DNA of 64,000 bases from Xenopus tropicalis (Eukaryota; Chordata; Amphibia; Anura; Pipidae): NCBI RefSeq assembly GCF_000004195.4, contig NC_030677.2, forward strand, positions 64,566,222 to 64,630,221, in the 5' to 3' direction. The position numbers and the translations under genes are program-made. Positions within the stretch are counted from its first letter, which is position 1. Every line of letters begins with the position of its first letter. Shown piece by piece: positions 1 to 10,710 of this stretch. The notes beneath the pieces were generated by a model, which did no database searches, was not told the origin of the DNA, and saw nothing but the letters and a program-made list of their open reading frames with translations.

Positions 1-149
1 GAAAATGCTGTCATCCTGGAAGCAAGGATTTATATTATTTGCCAGGTTTTTTCTGCAATCAAGCAGAAATGCAATAAAGAAATAATTCACTAGGGGTGGG
101 ATTGGGACAACATTACAGCTAGCTTTATGATAAGCACTTTCTTTATAGA

Positions 150-365
150 TTGTAAGCTCTATGGGGCAGGGACCTCTATCCTCTTGTGTCTTTGACTCTT
201 AACTTATTGCAACTGTAACTGTATCTTGTATTTATTTGTATTTATTGTTATACTTTGTATTTATCTATTATCTTATTAACCCCCTGTTTGTATTAATGTA
301 TTCTACTGTGTAGATAAGTAGCGCTTTATAAATAAAGATATACATACATACATACATACACTTTC
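150..365 (+). mobile_element. L2-type LINE 3' tail ending in an ATAC microsatellite
   Basis: The block opens with GATTGTAAGCTCTATGGGGC, which recurs at 26341 behind a recognisable L2 reading frame. It closes with GCGCTTTATAAATA and then repeated ATAC units (about 343-360). Only the untranslated 3' tail is present, with no coding part. This fits a severely 5'-truncated LINE-2 copy. The family name is inferred from the shared tail. Confidence 0.6.
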
Positions 366-524
366 AACTATGCTTAAAATGTAGCTGTCATTGCAAATCA
401 CCCAAAAAAAGCCATCAACCTAACAATTTTAATTGCTGCAAAATACTCACATGTGCTTTTAGCTCCAGGCAGATAGTAGGAGCAATTCGCTTTGCAGCTC
501 TCACCCTAAAATAGCTTCCCCCCT

Positions 525-872
525 CTAGATCTAATAGATCCCATACTCCGGTTGGGAGAAAAATAGCCCCTTGTATTGCTAGACTACCCTCACCAGGAGG
601 GAGCTCCTGGTTCAGGCAGCCATTTTGTGGCACTCGCATGTGCATAATGAGCAAGTAGGGAGTCTTCCTCATTATGCACGTTGCGCTAAATAACATGGCT
701 CAAGGGAGGACAAAGGGAGCTTCTGGTGTGGGGGGGGGGCCTAGCACCAGCGGGTACTGTTACAAAACCCCCCAAAAAACTATAAAATTGTTTCCCCCAA
801 CCGGGGTGCGAGCTCTATAAACCTGCAACACTGGTGGGTGAAGTAAATTTAGTGTGATAGGTGCCCTTTAAG
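525..872. repeat. Foldback repeat (copy 1)
   Basis: The two halves fold on each other. CCGGTTGGGAGAAA near 548 pairs with TTTCCCCCAACCGG near 790, and an AGGGAGCTCCTGG-like arm pairs with GGGAGCTTCTGG. The centre holds GTGCATAATGAGCAAG and CATTATGCACG. A second copy lies at 8331-8548 and resumes at 9121. The right end reads GATAGGTGCCCTTTAAG; the left end is not clear. Confidence 0.55.
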
Positions 873-873
873 G

Positions 874-875
<2 letters not shown>

Positions 876-906
<31 letters not shown>
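876..906. repeat. (TA)n microsatellite
   Basis: About 15 uninterrupted TA units directly follow the end of the foldback repeat. Confidence 0.95.
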
Positions 907-909
<3 letters not shown>

Positions 910-1964
910 GAGTGGTTTCCATGGTCTTGCCAATAAACGCCTAAACTTCCAACTTTATTTAGAATGACTGACCATCAAACAGCATCATACAGTTGAATGA
1001 TGTTTGCAGGGAAGAAATGTGTTACTTTGAGCTTACTAAAAGACCATTTATATCTCCAGTGACACAAACTATAACAAAGAATGACAAAATATATCTGTAA
1101 AACAGGTTTGTCAACTATCCACTACAGCTGTTGATTTAACTAAAAGGCCTTCGGTGTGCCAACTGCAGTTTTCATATCGACTACTTCTAGGACAGGTAAC
1201 TGGAAGCAGCAAACTTCAAAAACAGACCATGGGTCAGGGCAGGCAGCACAGAAAGGCATATGCCAGTGACACAAACTACTGTACCAGTACAAGAAAATAA
1301 TTTTTGCTGACATGTCACAAACAAAATAGGAAAAACCTTGAGGGTTGTAGAGTTCACAAGAAGTGCATCATCAAATATGACTACCATATGAAATAATTAT
1401 GTCAGTCTTGACTACAAGAAGTCCAGTTAGAACCAAATAGGGTCATACACATTGTAGAGATATGGTGGTATTCACTTGACTTCAAATGCAGCAATATTAT
1501 CTATATTTCTTAACAAATTTATGGTGGAAAAACACTGAGCCATATGGTGTTTAGGAGACAAATATATTGAAGGAAGCCAAATATTTTAAAATGGTCTGCA
1601 TTGCTCGAGTTATCTTTTCGGGCAAGGGTTTCCTCATTATGTCTTGGTCATGGAGGCTACAGTAATAGAATGCTGATTTTTCTGGGAGTAAATTCTCCAA
1701 AATCTATTCTGTTAGCAATTTAGCTGAATTTCTTTGAGCTTCTGGATCTTGGCACCCACCCTATCTAATAAAAGTAGCTGCTAAAGCTTATCATGCAGTG
1801 TTGGAAACTGAAAAAATATTTGCCTCCTTATTGCATCTCTTATAAGAAGTACACTATAGGTCCCCTCTTGGAAAGAAACAATTTCATACTGACCATTTGT
1901 TTATTTATGTATCAAATTTGCTATCAAATGTATAAGATGGGTTTGTATATGACGAGTTTAAGAC
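907..1964. other. Unassigned AT-rich stretch
   Basis: I see no recognisable gene, repeat family or strong palindrome. The short reading frames have no protein-like character. Confidence 0.5.
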
Positions 1965-2214
1965 AATTTGCATTTGGTCTTCATTTTTTATTATTTGTTG
2001 TTTTTTTTTTACTTATTTCATTTTCAGTTTAGGAGTCCAAGTTACATTAGCAACCAGGGAATGGTTTGGATCATATATAAATAGGAGAGGGCCTGAATTG
2101 AAAAAAAAGTTACAAAAAGTAACCTTACAGAGCAACAGTTTTTTAGCTGCTAGGGTCAGTGACGCCCATTTAAAAACTGAAGAAGAAGGCAAATCATTCA
2201 AAAACTAAAGCAAA

Positions 2215-2514
2215 TAGTGATGAGCGAATTTTTTCGCCAGGCATGGATTTGCAGTGAATTTCCGCATTTGACCATTGGCGAATAGTTTTGGGAAACTTCT
2301 GCGAAAATTTGACGCCGAAAAAAGTCACGGCCACTTCAAATTGGGCGCAGTCATGTGAAAATAGATGTGAACGCGTCAAATTGGGTGTGGTTACGGCAAA
2401 ATAGGCATGGTAGCAGCACAAAATGACGTGGGTGACAAAAAAAAAGATGTGAGCGACAAACGTGTTTCTCAGATTTTTTGGAGAAGTGAAATTGGACAGA
2501 TTTGCTCATCACTA
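2215..2514. mobile_element. TAGTGATGAGCGAAT-type MITE, inserted in the T2 element
   Basis: It starts TAGTGATGAGCGAAT and ends ATTTGCTCATCACTA, an imperfect terminal inverted repeat with TA at both outer edges. The left subterminal text CGCCAGGCATGGATTTGC is shared with copies at 4016 and 61047. It is non-coding. The TA edges would fit a TA target, but the superfamily is not established. Confidence 0.75.
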
Positions 2515-2558
2515 ATAGAGATCAATTAAAAAGTTGCTTATAATAGGTCATTCTTTAA

Positions 2559-2846
2559 CAGTGATCCCCAACCAGTGGCTCAGGGGCAACATGTTGTTCA
2601 CCAACCCCGCGGATGTTGCTCTCAATGCCCCCAAACCAGGTAGTTATTTTTGAATCCCTGACTTGGTGGTAAGTTTTGGTTGCATAAAAACAAGATTTAC
2701 TACCAAATAAAGCCCCCTGTAAGATGATAGTGTGCATAGAGGCTACCCAATAGCCAATCTTAGCCCTTATTTGGCACCTCCATCAACTTTTATGATGCTT
2801 GTGTTGCTCTCCAAGTCTTTTTAAATTTGACTGTGGCTCACGAGTT
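2559..2846. mobile_element. hAT-like MITE remnant (CAGTGATCCCCAACC end), inserted in the T2 element
   Basis: The left end CAGTGATCCCCAACC resembles the CAG-N-GRTCCCCAACC ends of hAT elements. Internal GTGGCTCAGG and GTGGCTCACGAG near the two ends are opposed. The expected right terminus is missing. CTTTAACA on the left (2553-2560) and CTATAACA on the right (2847-2854) may be an 8-bp target duplication with one mismatch, or simply the interrupted T2 text. Confidence 0.5.
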
Positions 2847-2892
2847 CTATAACATACTAAAAGTTAACTTAAAGGTGAATCATCCCTTTAAA

Positions 2893-4015
2893 TTAAAATG
2901 CATAACAAAACATATGCCATGAATATTGCTCAAAAAAGATATATACATGTGTATATCTTTGTGTATAAATTTGCACAGGATATGGCACTATTAAGTGAGT
3001 ACCTTTCTCCGTGATGTCTCACTGCCAGTTTTGTAGAGTCCTATGTAATGGGAGAATAATCTCGGAAATATCTTGTGATACCATCTTACATTAAAATTCA
3101 TGTAATGTTTTTATACCTGCACTTGACACTTTATAAAACACATTCTTAAATCCAGTTGTCGAGAGAACGCAGTGGCAGTTGTCAAGTACCGTATGTCTCT
3201 CAGTACACACAGAGCCAAGTTTCCTTGTTCAGCTCCCTCTGTTTTGATCTCTTTTCTTCGCTCATGTACTGATGTGTACATTTCGCAAATAGCATCAAGT
3301 GTTGCTGTGTTTGCCTTGTGTTTGCTCAGGCATGCTCATGTCAGGCGTCCCCTATTACATTTCAGCCAGATATTTTATAAGGCTGTGACTGCTGCCTTCA
3401 TGACTAACTAATTAAGTGTTAAAAGCAATACAAAGGCACATTTTAGAACCTCATTTGGTGCATTCAAAAAGATGTGATTCTAACAGCCTTTACACAGACC
3501 TACATTCAAATGGATTTCTAAGAGACCAATAAAGCTTTCAACCTTCGTTTTTGGATGAAGTAACTAACTGTAGAAGCTGCCCACACATAAAGCATCTCTA
3601 ATTTGTAGTCGTGATACTGTATTCCATCCTATAGATGCTGCCTTCAAAGCCCCATAACTACATTTGGCACCTGATATGAAGCCATAGGTCTACTATAAAA
3701 TTTATTAGGCACACAGCTTTATGTAGTTTTATTTTTGGGCCCCATATTTTCCTTAATCTTGGGCCCCATTCTTTCTTGCCTGGTATATAAAAAGTTAAAC
3801 AATTAACATGCCAATTTTTTGCTGGCAAGAATTGCCTTTTACAGTAATTGTCTGACCTAACGTTCAGTAGATTATGCTTAACCCCATTTGATAAATAAAT
3901 ACAAAAAATAAAAGCATATAGCTGCCACTTCAGTTTGTCTTTTATGAAACCTGAATCTACAAAAGTTTACTGGGTGTGATGTAGAAAAAACCCCCAGAAG
4001 ATCAAAGCTAAAAAT
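2893..4015. other. Unassigned stretch
   Basis: Apart from a 22-bp near-palindrome at 2937-2958 (AGATATATACATG centre), I see no gene or repeat family. Confidence 0.5.
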
Positions 4016-4489
4016 TAGTGATGGGCGAAATGCTTCGCCAGGCATGGATTTGCGGCGAATTTCCGTGTTTCGCCATTGGCGGATTGTTTTGTGAAACGGA
4101 TGAAAAAATTCACGCAGAAAAATTTGCCGCGCGTCCAAAGATTGTCGCAAGAATAGTTATGCGTTAAAAGAATAGTCGCGGTTCCAAAAATTGACGCAAG
4201 AATAGTCGCAGGCGTCAAAAGAATAGTCACGTGTCCAAAAATTGTCGCAAGAATAGTCGCGGGCGTCAAAAGAATAGTCGCGGGCATCAAAACAATAGTT
4301 GCGGGCGTCAAAAGAATAGTCGCGGGTGTCAAAAGAATAGTCATGCATCAAAAGAATTGTCGCTGGCAAAAAATTTTTTGCCGCCCAGCATTTTTGCCGT
4401 TTCGTGAATTTTTCGCCGTTTCGCAAATCTTTTGAAAGATTCACAAATTTTTTCGGCAAAGCGAAACAGGACAGATTCGCTCGTCACTA
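4016..4489. mobile_element. TAGTGATGGGCGAA-type MITE with internal tandem repeats
   Basis: It starts TAGTGATGGGCGAA and ends TTCGCTCGTCACTA. The left arm shares CGCCAGGCATGGATTTGCGG with the copy at 2215. The centre (about 4150-4370) is an array of roughly 20-bp units around GTCAAAAGAATAGTCGCGGG. The array stays open in several frames by periodicity, giving long apparent reading frames that are not genes. Confidence 0.75.
4150..4370. repeat. About 20-bp tandem array inside the MITE
   Basis: Imperfect units GTCAAAAGAATAGTCGCGGG alternate with TCCAAAAATTGTCGCAAGAA variants. A related but different array occupies the same family member at 40485-40800. Confidence 0.8.
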
Positions 4490-5528
4490 GTAAGAATTAG
4501 TTATATTTATATATAGCTGTACTTAACCAATGCTACAGTTTCCTGGCACCGCAAACTGTTCTGTGTTTTTTCCGTACGTAGTGAAACCTTTACTGCAGTA
4601 GAGTGTGATTACCAGCAACAATAAAATGCAGAGGGTGCTTTCTGCTCTAATGGACCTCCAATTTGGATCTCCCAGGAACTTAGTTTAAAAAGATGATTTG
4701 AAAAGGACAAAAACTGGCCATTTTGCTGTATACAAGGAACAGTCTGATATTCATTTTTAAGTATTATTCAATTTGTATTGTATTGGTTACCAACAAAGCT
4801 CAGTCAATTGTTATTCATTAACATTCATTAAATTGGATAGCACAATTTTCTCATATAATCATATGGGAGTCATTCAACATGTTATCTGTGCAGCAATTTC
4901 ACCTCACCTGAGGGGTGTATTTTTAACTACCACAAAAACTCACTATGGGTGTATATAGTTAGCAGCCATATTTACATGTATAGACTTCTGGAGTACTCAT
5001 TGGAAATTTTAAAATGACAGAAACCTCTTCTGATGTTGCTCTGAGGGTTCTGATATATTTTCAGAGCAAAACAACCTTTGAACAGTTCTCTCAGTTCTCC
5101 TTCTGAACATGTTCTTCTTGGCTGTACAGTCAGAGAATCTGGCCAGCAGGTGGCACTGTTTATAGACAAGCACCCTAAGCAATTTTGAATTCTTTTTTGT
5201 TAAACGGGGGAAGGTCCCACGTATTGTCTTTGTTATCCAGAACTTACTTTGACGTATTTGGAGATCTGTTTTAAACAGCAAAATATCAGTAAATATCAGC
5301 ATCCTGAAATGCAGATTGAAAGGAGGCTGCTTCAGTAACAATTGTGATTCAGCAAAGAGAACCAACAAAAAGAGTGAATGTTGTTACCATAATAAGATAT
5401 AATACTTTCTGGAGCACCAGAGCACCCCATTCACAAGCCTTTCCAAGCTTAAGTCAACTGTAGTACAAAGTCTCCCAGATTCTTTTGTGGGTCAAACGAA
5501 ACCCTCATTTGGGTTCCTTGTACAATAG
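4490..5528. other. Unassigned stretch
   Basis: I recognise no repeat family or host exon. Minus-strand frames around 5009-5368 look composition-driven and show no motif. Confidence 0.45.
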
Positions 5529-5703
5529 TGTTACCATGATGAATGCACAGCCTGCCATTCTGATGTCATCACCTAAGTGGTGTGGGTGGGGCTATAAAGA
5601 GCAGTTTGTGCATAACCAAGTAGATCTATTGTGGATTTAGTTCTCAGGGTTGTGCTCACCATGTACCCTTGGAGCACCCTTCAGTTTAACTTTGACTTTG
5701 GGA
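5529..5703 (+). promoter_or_regulatory. Promoter-like module, possible LTR fragment
   Basis: A moderately GC-rich block contains GTGGGTGGGGCTATAAAGAG, with a TATAAA at 5593-5598. It begins with TGTTACCATG and is interrupted at 5704 by the CR1 LINE. Equally complex sequence resumes after about 7080. This could be an LTR split by the LINE, but I found no terminal CA or target duplication. Confidence 0.25.
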
Positions 5704-7080
5704 GTTACATAGTTACATAGGGTTGAAAAAAGACCAGAGTCTATCAAGTTCAACCCTTCCAAGTAAACTCAGCACACACAACCTATACTTACCAATCTAT
5801 ACACTCACACACATAAACTATATATACAACCCCCAATACTAACTGTAGATATTAGTATCACAATAACTTTGGATATTCTGATTGTTCAAGAACTCATTCA
5901 GGCCCCTCTTAAAGGCATTAACAGAATCTGCCATTACCACATCACTAGGAAGGGCATTCCCCAACCTCACTGCCCTCACCGTGAAAACCCCCTACGCTGC
6001 TTCAAATGGAAACTCTGTTCCTCTAATCTAAAGGGTGGCCTTGAGTCAATGCCCTTTTTTATACAAGACAGAACTTTATTTGCTTTAGTAGCCACAGAAT
6101 GACACTGCCTGGAAATAGACAACTTGTTATCTACAAAAAAAACCCAGATCCTTCTCAATTAAGGATACCTCCAACACACTACCATTCATTAGATAGTTTG
6201 CGTTTATTTTATTTCTACCAAAATGCATAGCTTTGCACTTTGCACTAATTTTCCAGTTTGCTGCTCAGCTTTCCAATTTTGTCAAATCGCTCTGCAAAGT
6301 GGCAGCATCCTGAATGGAACTTATAGTTTTGCACAATTTAGTGTTGTCAGCAAAAATAGAAACAGTACTGTCTATGCCCACCTCCAGGTTGTTAATAAAC
6401 AAGTTAAAAAGCAAAGGACCAAGGACTGACCCCTGCGGTACTCCACTTACCACACTGGTCCAATTGAAAATGTTCCATTTGCCACCACTCTTTGTAATCT
6501 ATCCTTCAGCCAGTTCTCTATCCAATTACAAATATTATATTCTAGGCCAATATTTCTCAATTTGATCATTAACCTTCTGTGAGGTACTGTATCAAATGCT
6601 TTAGCAAAGTCCAAGTAGATGACATCAACTGCCATTCCAGCATCGAGGTTCCTACTCACCTCCTCATAAAAGGCGACTAAATTAGTCTGGCAAGATCTGT
6701 TACGCATGAAACCATGCTGACACAAACTAATAGTATTGTGAACTTCAATGTATTCAAGTACCCTATCCCTTATTACCCCTTCCAAAAGCTTTCCTACTAT
6801 TGATGTCAGACTAACAGGCCTATAGTTTTCAGGCTGAGAACGGGATCCCTTTTTAAATAACAGCACCACATTAGCAATCCGCCAGTCTCTCGGCACCATG
6901 CCAGACCTCAACGAATCCTGAAAAATTAAGTGAAGAGGCTTGGCAATCACAGCGCTCAGCTCATTTAATATTGAATACTTATTTACATGTTTAAGTCTCT
7001 TTTGAATTTCCTCCTGAGTGACCCATGCGTCAGTAGCTAAATTACTGGAACCCGGCATATTAAAAGGGAGACAGCACAAG
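5704..7080 (-). mobile_element. CR1-clade LINE, 5'-truncated and internally deleted
   Basis: Reading the minus strand, a reverse transcriptase fragment (7079 to 6447, then 6453 to 6265) runs into an RT C-terminal or thumb piece (6158 to about 6030) and a short 3' UTR. The UTR ends in repeated CTATGTAA 8-mers at 5704-5722, a CR1-type 3' terminus. From memory of related copies, the part between RT thumb and 3' UTR is missing around 6033. The 5' limit near 7080 is approximate. Confidence 0.85.
6265..7079 (-). pseudogene. CR1-type reverse transcriptase fragment, broken
   Basis: The fragment is part of the LINE protein that copies element RNA into DNA at the target site. Visible blocks in order are VPRDWRIANVVLLFKKGSRS, ENYRPVSLTSIVGKLLE, QHGFMRNRSCQTNL, VIYLDFAKAFDTVPHRRL and, after a frame shift near 6450, SGVPQGSVLGPLLFNLFINN. 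The catalytic box reads FADN where active members have FADD, from an AAC codon at about 6343-6345. The segment before ELSAVIAKPLHLIF lacks the PDGI motif, so a short in-frame deletion is likely near 6965. The element is 5'-truncated, shifted and lacks a catalytic aspartate, so it is inactive. CR1 rather than L2 is favoured by the FKKGSR and YLDFAKAFDTVPH text and by the 8-mer tail. Confidence 0.9.
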
Positions 7081-8330
7081 AGAACTGTATATTGCTCCTG
7101 ATAGTTTTGAGCCCTTGTTTAAGCAACTGTGTGTTGAGAGTTACAGTTTAGACCTTTGAAGGCTATTGTGAGGTTTCATCTGAAAGAGAGGGTCATAAAT
7201 GTAGTGGTGTTCTGCTTGCGAGTTGCTGATGTTAAGCAACACGGCCAAGAAAGGGTTGCAAGTGTTATAGGAAAGGAAAACCTTCCTCTACATTTGGATA
7301 GCAAGGGGTGCTTTATGGAGCCTTAAGTAATATTCCAAATGAGAGCTTTACATTTCCTACACTGCTACAAAATGCTGATTTGTTATTAAATCACCACAAT
7401 TGCTGGGGAAAAATGCAAGGCACACTATTATTATACTAAAACAACGTTCGGAACTGTAAACTGACCACAAGATGTCACTGTTTACTGACTAACATGAAAT
7501 TTAGGCAACTACTCGTAAATCTACAATAATTTTCAACGCTTATGCTCTGATTTTCTGGTCTGCTGTCTTTTTGAGCCCTTTGTCTTATTCTTTGCTCTTT
7601 TTATAATTTGTGAAGCTCCTGGAAAATAACCCATGAAAACCAGACATATTTCCTGTTTCAAGAGAGAAAGCACAAGCACATTGGTACATAGTAGTGACTG
7701 GTGGTATAAATGCTGCAGCAAACTCTCATTGCTTTTAGCCCTTATTGTCTTAGCTCAGCTACAGTAAATCGGAGGTGCTCTCAGACTTGGTTCATGACTC
7801 AAATCAAGACAACTATATGTCAGATTTTATTGGAGGTTAAATCCTACAGTGATTTTATGTGAATTACCCTTTTTACCCACAGCAGCTTATTACACACAAT
7901 GTACATATTTCAGCACTGAAAAATATAAATACAGCCATGTTTTTTTTTTCCAGATGATGTATTTCTAAAATGCTATTTGGGTGCATTTTCTGTCTAAACT
8001 ATGCTTGATGCAACATAAAACAATTTTTAGCCATAATGCAGTTGGGAAGAAAGCTGCATTACTAGTGTAGAGAATGCTAGCAGAACTAAATTTACATTTT
8101 AAAAACCAGAAGGAGCTGCTTTTTATTTCTCAACTCACCTCATGACAGCAGCACCCCTGCCTAGGTGGCAGTAGCTCCTGTGTTCAGGACAAAGATACTA
8201 AAGTGCAAGGAGTGCATGTTTAGATGCAAATAGCTTGCACTTGTCATATACAAGGGAATGACCTGAGGGGTTTCCATAATTTGGATCTTCACACCGATTA
8301 CCCTATGGCACATACATAGAAGCAGTGGAT
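7081..8330. other. Unassigned stretch
   Basis: The first 240 bases may continue whatever the CR1 LINE was inserted into. I recognise no gene or named repeat in the rest. Confidence 0.4.
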
Positions 8331-8548
8331 GTGACCCTCCTACATCACATGCATGTGCATAATGAATGAGCTGTGGCACTTGCTCATTATGGGCATGCGT
8401 GTGACACAACATGGCCGCTAACACAATGGGAGCTCCCTCCTGTTGCGGGTAGCCTAGTGCTGGCAAGAGCTATTTTTAAAAAAAAATCTATTATTTCCCT
8501 TTACCGGAGTGCGGGCTCCTCTGGTGGGGAAAACAATATGGGGGGTAA
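8331..8548. repeat. Foldback repeat (copy 2), left part
   Basis: It shares the centre GTGCATAATGAATGAG / GCTCATTATGGGCATGCG, then GGGAGCTCCCTCCTG, GCCTAGTGCTGGC and CCGGAGTGCGGGCTC with the copy at 525-872. It stops at the LTR-like block and resumes at 9121 with AGGTAATAGGTGCTGTTTAAG, which matches the end of copy 1. Confidence 0.6.
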
Positions 8549-9115
8549 TGTCACGGTCAGTATCCCAAAACTCAGAACAGCCACCAAGGGTCCAGTCACG
8601 GCTCACGCTTCCGCCTATAACAGCCGCTTTTCACGTCGGGAGGAGCCCTTCGCTACTCGGATGCCGCCAGGACTTATAGTGAGAGACCCAAGGAGAGAGT
8701 TCTGAGCAAGCAAGGGAACCAGAACTGTGTTACAGGGAGAAGGGAACGAGTCAGTGCAGCCAGAGGTCAGGCAGCGATCAGACAGCGCAGTACCAAAATG
8801 GAATCCAGATGCATGGTCAAACAGGCAATGGTCGGTTCAAGCGGCAGTACAAGAATAGTCAGGAACAGGCAAGGATCAAAACGGAGCAATTCAATACAAG
8901 AGAACACCCAGGAACTTTCAGGAAGAAAAACCTACGTGGGCAATGAACATAGACCAGAAAGCGCTTTAAATATTTGAATTTGGCACTAAAATGACGTCAC
9001 GCACGCGCCGTGCGACCGAGCGCGAGTGTCAAAGGACACGCATGCGTGTTAAAGGGCCAAGTAATGCACGCCTGAGGAAGACAGCGGGCGTCCCCGTCCC
9101 CCCACTAGACCACCA
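8549..9115 (-). mobile_element. Candidate solo LTR, inserted in the foldback repeat
   Basis: The block runs from TGTCACGG to ACCACCA (TG...CA) and is flanked by GGTAA (8544-8548) and GGTAT (9116-9120), a 5-bp duplication with one mismatch. It is far richer in CpG than its surroundings. On the minus strand a CRE (TGACGTCA) precedes a TATTTAAAG TATA-like box by about 20 bases, and the end would read CCGTGACA. No internal retroelement genes remain. Orientation is inferred from the promoter order, and the family (Gypsy-like or ERV-like) is not decided. Confidence 0.55.
8992..8999. promoter_or_regulatory. CRE palindrome TGACGTCA in the candidate LTR
   Basis: It is a perfect 8-bp CREB/ATF site. 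It lies about 20 bases from a TTTAAATA box at 8965-8972, consistent with LTR promoter architecture on the minus strand. Confidence 0.5.
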
Positions 9116-9120
9116 GGTAT

Positions 9121-9150
9121 AGTTACAGGTAATAGGTGCTGTTTAAGTCT
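9121..9150. repeat. Foldback repeat (copy 2), right part
   Basis: AGGTAATAGGTGCTGTTTAAG matches the right end of the 525-872 copy, so the LTR-like block interrupts one older repeat. Confidence 0.5.
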
Positions 9151-9216
9151 ACTAAAAAATTATTTAAAACATTAAATAAACCAAATAGGACTGTTTTGTG
9201 CCCATTAAGTATGAGT

Positions 9217-9262
9217 TATATATACTATACTATATATATATAAGTATATATATATAAGTATA
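9217..9262. repeat. Interrupted (TA)n
   Basis: Two TA runs are separated by AAG and followed by a short ACAC-rich stretch to about 9297. Confidence 0.9.
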
Positions 9263-9419
9263 GTGTCAGTATACACACACATGGACGCACACACATACTT
9301 ACCTACATGCACAGAAAACTTTCTATATGTTGACCATTTTACTGGTAACTGCCCCTAAGATCATTTTTTGGGGGAAAATAAAAATAAATACAGCACAGGA
9401 GCAGCTGGCTGGGTTGGTA

Positions 9420-9535
9420 GGTGGAATGGAAGCATTTGTGGAGCCTTTTCTGTCAGATTTATGGCAGTGACCTTGGAAGGGAGAAATCTCACAGCCATAA
9501 ATCATATGAAGCTCAGCAAATGCTTCCATTATTAG
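9420..9535. other. Unique, complex block with 14-bp inverted repeat
   Basis: AATGGAAGCATTTG (about 9425) is inverted as CAAATGCTTCCATT (about 9517). The sequence between has balanced composition and no resemblance to the window's repeats. It could be a conserved non-coding element, a weak call made on composition alone. Confidence 0.25.
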
Positions 9536-10710
9536 GCTCATGGCGCACAGGATGCTTTTCAGCAGACGATTTCCAGCTCTAGTTTTGGGACTGAAAAGCG
9601 CCAGTACTCTAGCTGTCAGGTATTTTATTCAAGTCAATGGGTGTTTTGGGTGCTTTTCGGTTAGAGCCTATGTACTATCAGATTCATAGTCTGTGGGAGA
9701 GGAGTATTTGGCTTGCTCTTACCTAACTGATCACGCCAAACAAGATGCAGCTGCCGTGTATCACTGATAGAGCAGTCTGTCAGCCATAAACAGGTCCTGG
9801 CCCTGTATCTGGCTCAGTGCAGGAAAGATGCTCCAACTTCCAAGCAAACCAGCTGCTCATGTGTTGTCATATGTGTATTTCTTTTATAACTGCTTTTAAG
9901 AGCAATAACCGGGTTAATATTGCCCACAAGGGTACATTTTTGTGCACTTTTAAACTGTGCATACTTGTAAAGTTGGTACCCTTGACTGGTAGGCATGAAG
10001 GCATGAAAAAGTAGGCATGCCACACTTCAGTGTGATGAACCAAGGCAGACTTTTCTGTACTTCTCACAGGTATTACAGGGGCAGACTGGAGCACAAATTG
10101 TGGACCAGATCAGTTATACAACATTTACAGTGTGAAAGGTCCTCTCTCTTCTACACGCACACCACATTTTCTCTCTGTCTTACTGTACAAGCCTGCAATA
10201 CCCATGTCATATGGAAATGCATTAGCATGTGAGTGTTGTTAATTTTTAAGAGGGTCTCCACTTTTGATCTAACTCTCTCCCTTTTCTCCAGAGTGTCCAC
10301 ATACAGTGTATGGCCTTTTCTTGAGCCATCTCACTACAGCTCCACAAGGGTTCTCACTAACCTCGTCTATACATTTCAGTCTCTTAACAGGTGCACCATT
10401 GACTGGGGGCTTTTCCCCAAATACTCACTCCGAGCTGGGAAACAGGCTGTCCTTGTTGGCTACTTTGACTCTCATTCCTAGAGCAAGCTTATACCAGACT
10501 TCTTCCTATCTAGCCCTAGCAAGATGCAGCTTCACATCTGGTCTTGTTTGGTATTGTCTGTCTCTCCTGTTAATGTTCTTAAGCCAAAGAGGAAGTGCCG
10601 AGCTTTTGCACTGCCTTATATAGGCTCCTTAAAGGGAATTTCCCTTTCAGGCCTACCTTAAGGGTTAAAGCCACCTGTTGGACAAATAAAAAAAAAATAT
10701 AGCCTAACTA
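9536..10710. other. Unassigned; possible LTR remnant about 10230-10680
   Basis: The part from 10230 to 10680 is pyrimidine-rich on the plus strand. On the minus strand it has CCTATATAAGG at 10614-10624, a good TATA box, followed by structured sequence. I found no TG...CA borders. The rest of the stretch shows nothing I recognise. Confidence 0.3.

Larger units (their letters stand above)
1965..2891. mobile_element. T2-type MITE split by two insertions
   Basis: The right end is TTAAAGGTGAATCATCCCTTTAA-like, matching the TTAAAGG ends and TTAA target of Xenopus T2 elements. The internal text (GGAGAGGGCCTGAA, then TAGGGTCAGTGACGCCC, then AAAGTTGCTTATAATAGG, then AACATACTAAAAGTTAAC) reads on across two foreign blocks at 2215-2514 and about 2561-2846. 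The left limit near 1965 is approximate. The family assignment rests on remembered features of such repeats. Confidence 0.55.

Noticed and set aside
3172..3411. 79-codon frame beginning MAVVKYRMSLSTHRAKF
   Set aside because: No recognisable domain, splice pattern or codon bias. Length is within chance for 64 kb.
4015..4459. Long overlapping minus-strand reading frames rich in ATILLTP and YSFDA repeats
   Set aside because: They are translations of the 20-bp tandem array in the MITE. Periodicity keeps several frames open at once, so there is no gene.
8373..8705. 110-codon plus-strand frame
   Set aside because: It crosses the border between a foldback repeat and the candidate LTR, so it cannot be one ancestral gene.
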